A stretch of 64,000 nucleotides of DNA from contig JACGCK010000075.1 of assembly GCA_014925825.1 (NCBI GenBank), positions 124,001 through 188,000 of the forward strand, given 5' to 3'. The notes beneath the pieces are model-generated. The model was not told the DNA's origin. It made no database searches and saw nothing but the letters and a program-made list of their open reading frames with translations. Below, one piece after another: positions 54,701-64,000 of this stretch. Every line of letters starts with the position of its first letter. The stretch's first letter is position 1. The DNA comes from Pholiota molesta (taxonomy: Eukaryota > Basidiomycota > Agaricomycetes > Agaricales > Strophariaceae). The position numbers and the translations under genes were made by a program.

Positions 54701-55274
54701 TGGAGTACGGTATTGAAGGCTGCCACTGTTGCAGACTTCGATCTGCTCCGAGACACTCGTACCGACATTCGCTCTCTACCTTGGACCGAACCTCCTCGTC
54801 GTGAAGCCATGGGCTACTACTTTGGTATCAAACGCGCGAAGGAAGAAATTTTACGTTTGAACGTTGAGATCACCCGCCTCCTCTCTTTTATGTTCGACAC
54901 TCATATTGATTACTTACGGGCCATTCGATGTCACGAAAGCACAAATCCCTCTCTTGCGCATAGCCTCGCGGAAGAATGGAAATACCAGGACCTTATCAAT
55001 ACCACCGTCGTTGCGACGCTTGTGAAGACATCTCAGCTCCCCGGGTTTTCTGGTAAACTCGATATCGCATCACGTATCGGTCGTGATCCATCTCTTGTGA
55101 AGGTATTCCCCCACCACATTGGGCCTCCCTGCTTACATCTTTACCACCTTCACATATCCCATCTTCAGATGTAGATCCTGATTCGAGGGGAATGACGAAG
55201 AAGTCTCTCAGGAACTTGCTGTAGATACCGATCTTGTAGTTCAGTTGCTAGAAAATCTTAACACCTCATCTTAG
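51798..55274 (+). CDS. KDZ transposase with CxC1-type cysteine cluster
   Basis: The ATG at 51798 (MGKQGLSKGVKIHYG) opens a gene of about ten exons with 45-65-bp introns. In order: an acidic linker (PSADDDDDHWEDEEFF), YDTHTRKDRVQRCMNAWKLQ, FVNETLVRNGFLGVSPDRPS, and the CxC1-like NVCAPCMYKTVDEPPLKFSF. The KDZ core follows: AAMDGNNSLKLVD, GSDICMGYDIMCAF, FHGHAHNRGCQLHWHPMYTE, GLEDFEECERTFAKSNELAS, and YHRAQHIDEHFAFHD. The C-terminal helical part has TWSTVLKAATVADFDLLRDT and GIKRAKEEILRLNVEITRLL. This enzyme would cut and join the element's ends with a divergent RNase H-type fold. Single-base phase changes near 54601-54641 and near 55179 (before the acidic tail QELAVDTDLVVQLLENL) suggest a damaged copy; the first could be a very short intron. 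Confidence 0.88.
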
Positions 55275-56379
55275 ATGATTAATCTATTGCTTTCAACATT
55301 CAAATGCTTGATTTTCGTGCAAGAGCTTCGAACATTGAGAAATCGCAGCCTCAGAGGGATTGAAAAACGATGTTCAAGTGTACCAAGTGGCTGACCGGCG
55401 ACCCGGCCCGTGGAAATAATACATCCGTCTCACCTCGTTTGACACGTCTTTGGGCTTTCGCAAGGTGGAACAACATTTGGGAACCAATTTACACCATGTA
55501 AAGTATAATATACATGTACCCAACATGCCTATGTCTTTTGTTCTTGAATAAACTCCGTCAGCAAGCAGGAATAGAGAAAATGTGACCCATCACCCCAAAA
55601 AAGCGAAATCAGTCCATTGACAAGTGTTTTCGAGTAAAAAAAGTATACTTTGAACGGCAGATATGTAGGTATAAGCTATATCTTTCAAATACAAAAGAGT
55701 TTATAGAGATTGAGTAAGAACAAGATGAGATATGGATTTGACGAACATCAAGTGCTTCATAGAGTTATATACTGCAACAACGAATGACTTCCGTCACTTT
55801 TTTGACTTTTCAAAACGAATACTTGCTCTATTGCCAAAATTCTTTTTGAATATTAAATATGCATACCGAAAGACTATATGTCTTGCATTATCAGGAATTT
55901 TACGATCTAACTAATACCACAACATGACAATCATATGTTTTATGGCTCTCATGGGCGAGATGGTCAACATCTTGCTGTTTTTTTGTTGTATCACACTCAA
56001 TCTTTTTTTGCTGGCTTAAGTACATTATGTAGTATTCTAATCGTGCTAGAGGTATGTATTAAGAAGGAGATACATCAAGTTAGAAAGCAAACAAGTTACT
56101 TGCACTTGTGTGAATGTGCTGATCTGAAATGTCAACGAAACTGTGCAATTCTGCTTTGAAAATGGCTTGTAAAAGTGTATAATACATGGTTGTATTAATC
56201 TGTCCACTAGTTTTTGCTGTAATCTCTGATTAACACTCTTAGGAAGATATTTATTGAGTGGAGGCCATTCTGTATACTCAAAATTACCGCATCGGGACAG
56301 GATGTTGTGTGAAAATGGGACAATTTTGGATGGCGTCTACCTTGCACATGTCTCACACACCCTCGCCAACGTTTGCTGG
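55275..56379. other. Gap between KDZ transposase and cargo genes
   Basis: AT-rich, no gene seen. Short frames at 55732-55914 and 55935-56159 lack any support. Confidence 0.45.
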
Positions 56380-57646
56380 TCCTTGTACCCTCTGGAAAGC
56401 CCTCTACACCTCCGTATAACCATTCGAAAGACTCTGAGGAGGACACCTACCAGATCGGGAGGATCGCGATCGATCTTGTGCAAGATCGATGGATCAGATG
56501 GTCAGTACCCCACTGCTCGCTTAGGTACTTTCTTTTAAACCACCATGCAGCATGTGTTCTCCCCTCACGTCCGAATGCAAGGCCCTCCTCCTTCTAACCC
56601 ACCTTGGGGTGACGGTATTGACATCCCTGCCCCAACATCTGGAAACGGGCCTCTTATTCACTGGGCAAAGTTGAAATTCAACCCCGTCGGCGTGCATCAC
56701 CTTCGTCGTTGGCAAGGCGCCTTCCCTCAGCATCCACTTTTCTTCCTCGCAAACAAATCGCGCTTCGCAGCTGCAGATCTGGCCTGGTTTGCAGCGGGAA
56801 CTCACTCCGATGGACAGCACTTCCTGAACCCGAACAGTTTCCACCCCATGTTTGTGGAACTCCAAAACACTACCCAGGGAAGTGCAAAAGGCAGGGATGA
56901 GCGAAAGGCATTGGGCGACGATATGGAGCTTTTGATTTGGGACCTGGTAAGCAGTCATTATTATATATTGTACTCTCCCTAATCTTTTCTCTTTACAAGC
57001 TTACGGCGCTCGATCGCATGACAGGCTCGACCTCGCTACTGATGCGCTGCAAGGGTACTGTTATTCCTGGATCCCCAACACTGCCGCAGTATATCAAGAA
57101 CCATGTTTACTTTCCGCCCGCTTTTCTCGCCAATAACCCAAATCTCGAGCCGTGGCTTCGAAACGTCTGCCAGGACTACGTTGAGAAAGTAGGCGTGCCT
57201 ACCGTTGCAGACTGGGTACGGCATGGGAATCAAACCTTCGGTTGGTCATTTTTGCAGCGGCCTCGGCCTCTGCCCACCCCACAGCCCAATTGGTCCTCCC
57301 TTCTACTACAATGTTTCCTTTTCCTGAGCCGAACACATCTCGTTACATCTATCCAGGCCAGGCTCCTGACTACCGCCCACCAGCCGTCCCTTCCGCCCCT
57401 CCTGCTCCTTTGCCTGCGGCCCCTTCTGCTCACTTGCCTACTTCACAGACATCCTCCACCTCGGATGCTTATCCCACTGACGAGGGTGATTTTACGCCTG
57501 AAGAACTTGGCGTGATCGACTTACATGAGCAACTTGCCCTGTCGAAGGAGGAGAGGAAGCTCTTGTCTGCTCGCATTGCCTTCCTTGAGGCAGAAAACGA
57601 TCATTTGGAGGGTCGTGTTCGCTTCTTAGAGTCGGAGCTAACCTGA
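56380..57646 (+). CDS. KDZ cargo gene A, unknown function
   Basis: A first exon with KPSTPPYNHSKDSEEDTYQI and IAIDLVQDRWIRW ends at GTCAGT near 56499. After CAG at 56551 the next exon reads NPPWGDGIDIPAPTSGNGPL, HHLRRWQGAFPQHPLFFLAN and ADLAWFAAGTHSDGQHFL. A third exon has LTALDRMTGSTSLLMRCKGT, YIKNHVYFPPAFLANNPNLE and GVPTVADWVRHGNQTFG. The last part is Pro/Ala-rich and ends in a coiled coil (LHEQLALSKEERKLLSARIA, LEAENDHLEGRVRFLESEL). A Trp/Pro-rich fold plus a leucine-zipper-like end is all that can be said. The start is uncertain. A palindrome (56469-56490) lies in the first exon. It lies between the KDZ transposase and cargo gene B, same strand. Confidence 0.5.
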
Positions 57647-58315
57647 TCGCCACCACATTCCCTATTTCCCCTCATACACCTAGCAAACAGCAAATATAAC
57701 TCCTCATCCCACACCCACCCGTGCTCAGTCATCGACACCTCTTCGCTCGCAGCCTCATCAACAAATCAATGTCACTATCAACAGGTCTACTCCCCGCCAG
57801 AATAGCACGCCATCAGCTCACCCCGATCTGGCCCCTTTTTTGCCTCCAGCTTCTCAAAGCGGCTCACTTTTCCAGGAAGGAAGTTTGCGCAACCGTAACC
57901 ACCATGAACAGGCTGATCGCGCACCTCCCCCTCAGCCGATGCCTATGCTCATGCTCTGTCTAGAGCTCCTTGGACTTGATGAGTTGGAGGGCAGAATCCG
58001 CGCCATGCTGCTTTACAATCCATATCTCGAAAATCTCGATCGCGAACTGAGACGTGTCGGGGTTCCAGCCGAATTTACAAATAAAATTGCTAAGTCCATT
58101 TTTCTTGATCAGGAACATTAGTTCATGGAATTGGAAAATGAGGAGTGTTCATATGTATGTTCTCAACTATGTGTGTTTCACTTCAATTCTAATATTCGCA
58201 TTTTCAGCTGCATATGCTACACAGTTCTTGGAGAGCATTGGGGTGGTCTCTATATCTCTACCGTATATATATTCGTCGTCTACACCTCTATATTTTTTAT
58301 GTGCTTGTGGCCATC
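57647..58315 (+). other. Possible extra exon(s) between cargo genes
   Basis: A frame to 58122 reads FLPPASQSGSLFQEGSLRNR and LLGLDELEGRIRAMLLYNPY, ending EFTNKIAKSIFLDQEH. It has a real-protein look and may be a separate small protein or an upstream part of gene B. Confidence 0.4.
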
Positions 58316-59777
58316 ATGTCCTCCCTCTATACTGCTACAATCAAGTCTGCTAGTGCCCCTCGTATCCGCTCAAACAACGCAGTCACTAAGTTACCACCAG
58401 TCCCTGCAGAGCAGCTGAAAGAAAAGGCAGCTGCCCGGCACAAAATCAGGCTGATATCGATGTGGCTATTCAGGAATGGTTCGACGCTACTCAGCAAACG
58501 GCGAATCAACTTGCTGAGCGCTTCAACAAAAAACCTCGCTTTTTCCTGGATGCCTTCTTTCATGGCGGAGTGCGTATGATTAACCATCACGAGAAGGTCA
58601 ATCCCCATAACGCCTTCATCAGCCGCAAGGCAAATGAATTGCGTGAAGGTGTGTTATCTATCTTTCTGTGAAATTTTATTGAACATACTACTGACTTCTT
58701 TTTAGAAGGACAGACGATCTCGCTCATGGATATCCAGCGCACATACCAGCAAGAGTATAATTCCCTTACCCAAGAGGAACGCGAAGATGTTGTTTGCAAG
58801 TTCAAAGAGAACATCGACACTTCGAAGCGCATTGCACGCCCTTCTCCACGCGGTCGTATTCAAGACTTTGCGAACACTGTGCGCAACATAATTCTCTTGG
58901 TATGTGGGTAATCTACTATCACATTAACTGTTCTTATACTAGGTATTCAATAGATTGAGGGTCTGAAAGTCCGCGTCGGTCTGGAGGGATTCTTTTGCCT
59001 TGTCCGCAACACGGCCACCTACCACATCAAGCCGCAGTGGTTCTTTACCTCGGAGGCACTGGCCAATTACATGCGCCTCGCGGTATCTAATCGGTGGAAC
59101 AGCCACGACGTGGGGACCAAGATTGAAGCATTTGCAATTGCTGGGTGTGATCCCATTAGTGAGTGTTCAGATTCTGATGTTAGTTTCATCTAATAATTCT
59201 TACGCCATATAGATATGTTGAATACCTCTAAGAAGAAGGCTGATTATTTGAAATCGGAGATCCGGTACATGATCTCAACATCACTAGGTGCGTTCAAATG
59301 CTCTGATGTTGCAACGACTCTCTGACTTCATCCTTAGTTGAAATTACGGGAAATGCAAAGGCAGTTATGAATTATTGCCACTATGAAGAAGACATTGTGC
59401 TACGCTATGGTGTGGTGCTCGAGGGTTGGACATATGACAAATTTATCAACCCTAGCGAGCTCAGTACTTCTATCCCCCCACTGACTGAACTATATGATGC
59501 ACTGAAATCAGGTGCATGTAAATTTGTCAAGTTAACGCCGGCGGAGAAGAAGGAGCGCATGGTCGCGTACCAAGCGAAGCTCAAAGCGGGAGAGATCCAG
59601 GGCAAGAAACGGAAGGTCAGATCCGATGCTGGCATTTCCAGGAAGAAGGCCAAGACCACCACTCAGGAAATCATCGACGACGAGGAGACGAGGATGAAGG
59701 GGAGGGTAATGATGATGAGGCACCTCAGACTATGTGATACCCTTTGCCCCTACTTAGATATTCACTCTTCTCTTTGA
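58316..59777 (+). CDS. KDZ cargo gene B, member of a recurrent mushroom family of unknown function
   Basis: From the ATG at 58316: SNNAVTKLPPVPAEQLKEKA, then after one missing base in an AAAA run near 58443 QADIDVAIQEWFDATQQTAN and KPRFFLDAFFHGGVRMINHH. Later exons: ISLMDIQRTYQQEYNSLTQE, RIQDFANTVRNIILL, EGLKVRVGLEGFFCLVRN, PQWFFTSEALANYMRLAVS, TKIEAFAIAGCDPI, KKADYLKSEIRYMISTSL, KAVMNYCHYEEDIVLRYGVV and LEGWTYDKFINPSELSTSIP, then a Lys/Arg-rich tail. A second phase change near 59690 would give an acidic end. The family is one I recall as present in many copies in Agaricomycete genomes; no domain is known to me. The basic tail suggests a nuclear location. Two frame breaks make this copy doubtful. 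Confidence 0.6.
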
Positions 59778-59809
59778 ATTTGAAATGTGTTTATTGGGTA
59801 TTGGGCGCG

Positions 59810-60043
59810 GAAAGACAGATAGCAAGAATATTAAAAATAGATAGCAGGGACATAGAAGGATTACAAGACAGGGGAGGGTAGATAGCAAGGAAACGGATGC
59901 AGATAGCAAGGATGCGGAAGGGAGATAGGATACGGAAGGGAAGATAATGCCGATACGGAAGGGAAGATAGTGGGAGGTGGTTGACGAAGGCAGGAGGTGG
60001 TCGACGAAGGCAGGAGGTGATCGACGAAGGTGGGAGGTGGTCG
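59810..60043 (+). repeat. Short tandem repeats downstream of cargo gene B
   Basis: Units GATAGCAAGG, ATACGGAAGGGAAGATA and a ~21-bp unit with TCGACGAAGGCAGGAGGTGG (59971-60043). Confidence 0.75.
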
Positions 60044-60469
60044 CCAGTCGAGTGTGGCGCAAGCCAGCACCGCGGCAGCGCCAGCACAGGGGATGGTTGG
60101 GCGCGAAGCCAAAACCCAAGCTCCGGCATAGCCAAGAGGAGTGTGTTGGATTCGCAGCCGCTACCATGCCCAAGCAGCAGCTGACCGCTCCGCCTTCGAC
60201 AAAGGTGATAAGCGAGGGGAGCCGCGCGGAGATGAGGGTGGATGGCGGGATCTGTCAGATGTTAAGGGCCATGTGGGGTGCGAGGAGCAAGGTAAGCGAA
60301 CCGGAAGATGATCCGTCTCCATCTGAGGGAGAGGGAAGAGAGGGGCAGAGTGGATATTACATTTGATGGGAATAACCTAGAATAAGGCGCTAAATGTTTC
60401 CGTATCAATGAGGGATATGTGGCGTGGTGGAGCGAATGATGACATACCTGGCATGCCATATGACATTCA
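60044..60469. other. Gap before the right KDZ repeat
   Basis: One plus frame (to 60366) with no recognisable feature; no gene supported. Confidence 0.4.
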
Positions 60470-61332
60470 CATGATGCGGGGTGGACGCTGGTGGGCGGAG
60501 CAGATGCTAGCGAGTTTCGGCGCATCAGCAGATGTGCTTGATTGACGAAATAGCAAAAATTACCATATTCAGAAAGATGGTTCGAATAATGGCTGGCGGG
60601 GCAACGCAGGCGGGGCGGTGGCAGGAGCGCCGGCGGCCAAAAGCCAGGCGGAGTACGATACAGGCGGTGGGAGCAAACAGCGAGCCAACTGTAAGACTTG
60701 GCCATGAGCTGGCAGCCAACCCTGGGTGCGGTGGTAAGAGGTGGTTTGGAACAACGGGGTAGGCGGGCACCAGCGCTGAGAGAGACTGTGTGTGGCCCAG
60801 GAGGACGTCACAGGGCTTGAGAGAGTGCGCCAGGCATTGTGGGATGAAAGTTGTGTGGAAGGCGGGGCGGGAGGGTGCGCGGAGGGGGGACGGCAAGAGG
60901 GGATGACGTGGCAGAGCGGGAGGACACTTGGGAGGATGCGGAGGGGCAACTGGGAGGAACTACGGTGCGCCAGGCATTGTGGGGTGAAGGTGGTGTGAGG
61001 GACTAGGCGGGAGGGCGCGGGGAGGGCGGGCGACGGCGGTGGAGGGATGGCGGGGAGGACGACGGGGCAGAGCGGGAGGACACACGGGATGAGGCGGAAC
61101 GGCAGCCGGCAGCAACTGTACAGTTGTCGGAAGGAGCCGAGAGCACGGGAATGACGGTGTGGACGGGGCCGCGGAAGAAGGTAGCCGGTGAGGGGGAAAT
61201 TCGACAAAGGCCAACGGTATTGAGCCCAGTCTCCACGGGTAAGCAATATGAGGGAAAAGAACGCTTACGGACATGTTTGTAATGATGCGATCATGCCCGC
61301 TTATATGCCGGATAGGGTGGGAACCTTAGGTG
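60470..61332 (-). repeat. KDZ right terminal inverted repeat
   Basis: Reverse complement of 50531-51525 with indels; ends CCTTAGGTG at 61332. Confidence 0.8.
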
Positions 61333-61633
61333 GCATGCATTTAAGATGCACGGTAACCGGCAAAATGTAGCAGCCGATGTTCCATGAAAAATTCGAGTTC
61401 CTAATCCCAGGTAATAAATCTCTTTTGCCACGCAATCCAGCGCAAACCATGCGCAGCCATACACGCAGTGTTGTGGACGCGTTTTGCGGACATGTGGCTG
61501 TTGATTTCTATTTATAGATATAACAAAACTTTCCCATCTGCCGAGCACGAAATTAAATTTAGATTTCCATTGGTGACTGGGAGTCGTATCGAATTTGCTT
61601 CTGTCACATATACCTGTTCAATCCTATACTCCT
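61333..61633. promoter_or_regulatory. Upstream region of the adenylate-forming reductase
   Basis: 300 bp between the KDZ end and the ATG at 61634. No clear TATA box was identified; the KDZ right repeat therefore sits where upstream regulatory DNA would be expected. Confidence 0.35.
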
Positions 61634-64000
61634 ATGGCGCTCCCTGCCAGAACTCGTGTTCTCCCCCCTGTAGATGGGAGCCTTTCTCTCCCAGAAACTC
61701 TTGCCTTTCATGAAAGCCATAACGCAGACGTACCAATGTACGTATTCTGTGAAGATGGCCAAGCAGAAGTCACAGAAATATCCTATCGCCAGTTTGTCCG
61801 GGCATGCTATGAGATTCCACGGACAACAAATCTTCAGCAAGGATCGGCGGACTGGCCGGATTCCGCCTCAGGAAAACCTGTAGTAGCTCTTATAGCGCTA
61901 ACAGACACCCTCATTTATCAGACTACTGTGGCTGGTCTAATGCATGCGGGTTTTATCGTGAGTGTTCCAAGGCTGTGAATGTGCACGTAGCGCTCATTTA
62001 AATACCTTAAGCCATTTCCAATATCGCCCAGAAATACCGCTGAGGCCATTGCCAATCTTATTAGAAAGACAGACTGTCATCAGGTTCTTGCAACTTGGTC
62101 GAGTTTGAAGTCGATCCTTGATAGGACCGAGCGAGAGATACACAAGATTGAGCCTGGATACAACTTAACGATTGGAGAGGTACCAACGGTCTCTCAGCTA
62201 TACCCAGAGCTTTGTGTATCTGGCGGATCAAGCTCTGTTTCTGTGGAAAGCAAACGGGAAACGAAACCCGGGCTTGATGAAATCGCGCTGTACTTGCACT
62301 CGTCTGGGAGTACTGGTCTCCCAAAAGCCATTCCCAAGACGCACCGAGAGCTCATAGAGTTCGTTACATTCCGTGAGTACTCATAGTCCATGGGCGTTGC
62401 TTCCCATGAAATAATTAAAGATACAATTGCTTCTATTAGCGTCTTCAATGCGTTTACGAAATCGTGATCCACCCGTACGATTCGCAGCAATGCATTTGCC
62501 TCCATTCCATGCCCTTGGCCTCCATTGTCATGTCTTTTTGCCCTTGCTTTCCTGTATCACTGCTGCGATATATCCACCTTGCGTTTTACATTCCAATGTG
62601 ATGCCCTGTATTCCAACGTCGGACAATATACTTGATCATACGCAAAGAACAAGATGTAGCATCCTAGTCGCTTTACCATCATTGCTTCAGGATTGGGTTC
62701 AAGATACCAAGCATATACATATATTGAGCAGCCTGCTTGAAGTGGTGCGTTCAATTCGTTTCCCAAGTATGATTTTATGCATCACTCATGTCGGGGATTC
62801 AACCCAGAAATTTAGTGGCGGTGCACTTAGTCCGAGAACGGGCCAGTTTCTCGTAGAGAACGGAGTAAAGTTATCGACTAGCTATGGCGGGACTGAGTTT
62901 GGGGCACCTTGTGCTTCCAGCATCAGGGAGGGCGACGAACAGGATTGGGAGTATGTTGAATTCTCCGAAAGAAGCAAAGTTCGTTGGGTTCCGCAGGGAA
63001 ATGGATTATATGAATGCCAATTCATTGTAAGTTAGGGACGTTCTCATTGACTGCCACATGGAAGCTGAGCAATTTTTGCTAACAGATTTGCGATACACAT
63101 CACATTTCCGTTGAGAATCTCTCAGATGTTCGGGGCTATGCGACATCAGACCTCTTCGTTCCTCACCCAACTAAGAATTACTTATGGAAAATGTTAGTCA
63201 AGCTTTTTTCTCCATTGGTCAAATTCGACTAAAAGATTTATAGAGTAGGGCGCATTGACGACGTAATAATCCACTCTTCCGGGGAAAAGACGGTCCCGCC
63301 ACCAATGGAAAATATCTTATATAGCAGCCCCCAGTACGTTTGGCCGTTTGTAATTCAGATAACGCTCTTGTTCGAAATACTCAACGTACCGATCGATCTA
63401 CAGCATTGTCGGAGCTGTCATGTTTGGCCATGCCCATAATCAGCCAGGGGTGCTAATAGAACCCAGCCCATCTCATCGCGTCAATATCGATAATATGGAG
63501 GAGGTCGAGAAGTTTCGAAATCTTATATGGTATGTTTAATTTCGATGGTTATAATATTCCTTCATAATGACATGATATTCAGGCCTATTGTGGAAGAGGC
63601 AAATAGTATCGCTCCGGCATTCAGTAGAATTTTCAAAGAATTGATTCTGGTTGCGGACTACAAGAAACCATTTTTGCGAGCTGGGAAAGGCACCGTCATG
63701 CGCAAAGCAACATTGGATCTTTATGCGCAAGAGGTAGAAGTTCTGTGCGTTGTCATAATACCTGATGGATCCATACAATACTAATATCAACGGGCAGCTA
63801 TTCTAGCGTAATGGTGTCCGTGGACGCTGGCGAATCAGTAGTCCGACTTGATCATTGGGAGAAGGAATACATAGAGCAATGGATCATGAACCAGGCTCAT
63901 GAGCTATATCCCAATAACGCAATATCACCCTCTGTCAATTTATTCGAGCAAGGGTTTGACAGGTAAGCTATGGTTATTTCGTTTGTCCTCATAGACGCCT
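61634..64000 (+). CDS. Adenylate-forming reductase (NRPS-like), N-terminal part, cut by window end
   Basis: MALPARTRVLPPVDGSLSLP opens an ANL-superfamily adenylation domain spread over about eight exons. Motifs: LHSSGSTGLPKAIPKTHR (phosphate-binding A3), HLPPFHALGLHCHVFLPLLS (A4 region), STSYGGTEFGAP (A5), GYATSDLF (A7), GRIDDVIIHSSGEKTVPPPM (A8) and AGKGTVMRKATLDLY with the terminal catalytic Lys (A10). An exon ending SVNLFEQGFDR near the window end looks like the start of a phosphopantetheine carrier domain. Basidiomycete enzymes of this A-T-R class activate a carboxylic acid as AMP ester, load it on the carrier and reduce it to an aldehyde or alcohol. Introns include GTGAGT (61959), GTGCGT (62743) and GTAAGT (63026). 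No frame break was seen. The reductase domain should lie beyond the window; a plain acyl-CoA ligase-type NRPS-like protein is the alternative. Confidence 0.85.

Larger units (their letters stand above)
50531..61332. mobile_element. KDZ (Kyakuja-Dileera-Zisupton) transposon, about 10.8 kb
   Basis: Long imperfect inverted repeats bound the element: 50531-51525 on the left and 60470-61332 on the right, both starting CACCTAAGGTTCCCACCCTA from the outside. Inside are a KDZ transposase gene (51798-55274) and further rightward genes of unknown function (56380-59777). The flanking 8 bp (CGGCACTA and GCATGCAT) do not match, so no target duplication is evident. Fungal KDZ elements are known to be large and to carry extra genes, sometimes TET/JBP dioxygenases; no such dioxygenase was recognised here. 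Confidence 0.8.

Noticed and set aside
56469..56490. Palindrome ATCGATCTTG-TG-CAAGATCGAT as a regulatory operator
   Set aside because: It falls inside the probable first exon of cargo gene A and occurs once; chance or codon use is a sufficient explanation.
56207..58832. Minus-strand frames over the KDZ cargo genes
   Set aside because: Plus-strand exons with regular splice sites and family-like sequence explain the coding potential.
56380..59777. TET/JBP dioxygenase as KDZ cargo
   Set aside because: Expected from known fungal KDZ associations, but no His-x-Asp plus distal His/Arg pattern of that family could be recognised in any frame.

Overview
The window looks like repeat-dense accessory DNA from a mushroom-forming basidiomycete (Agaricomycetes). 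Three things suggest this: many short GT-AG introns of about 45-65 bp; KDZ, Plavaka, Ngaro and Helitron elements side by side; and an adenylate-forming reductase at the right edge. No ribosomal, CRISPR or prokaryote-style operon signal is visible. All family names come from motif recognition by eye; no search was run.

Layout. 1-3.2 kb: tail of an unknown gene and a decayed high-copy gene. 3.24-11.07 kb: a foldback-like element with ~0.8-kb inverted arms built on tandem repeats; its right arm is split by a complete 5.3-kb Ngaro-type tyrosine-recombinase retrotransposon with A1-ORFs-B1-A2-B2 split repeats. 11.56-12.46 and 16.11-17.24 kb: two hAT-like non-autonomous elements with exact 8-bp target duplications. 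14-15.2 kb: unknown gene. 17.4-17.7 kb: Plavaka remnant. 18.6-26.1 kb (minus): a Helitron (Rep, Pif1-like helicase, C-terminal cysteine-protease-like module) broken by three single-base frameshifts. 26.5-28.9 kb: GC-rich, diverged direct duplication. 29.2-31.6 kb (minus): unknown multi-exon gene.

31.8-41.1 kb holds two neighbouring elements with related ~90-bp terminal inverted repeats. The first (3.6 kb) carries an intron-containing fragment of a PHO84-type phosphate permease joined to other gene scraps. The second (5.5 kb) carries two divergent genes of unknown function and no recognisable transposase. 42.9-43.4 kb: a fragment of the EPSP-synthase domain of the pentafunctional AROM (ARO1) gene. 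44.3-45.2 kb: GC-rich low complexity. 45.8-46.35 kb: Plavaka-like N-terminus. 46.66-50.53 kb (minus): a large transposase-like / USP-type deubiquitinase-like / PHD-finger protein, cut at its 5' end by the next element.

50.5-61.3 kb is a KDZ transposon with ~0.9-1.0 kb inverted repeats. It carries a CxC1-type KDZ transposase and uncharacterised cargo genes. 61.6 kb to the end is the adenylation half, and the start of the carrier domain, of an adenylate-forming reductase (NRPS-like), the only gene here that looks like ordinary cellular metabolism and appears intact as far as it goes.

Themes: nested recent insertions, DNA-level capture of host gene fragments with introns retained, and ubiquitin-protease-like modules in two unrelated mobile-element proteins.
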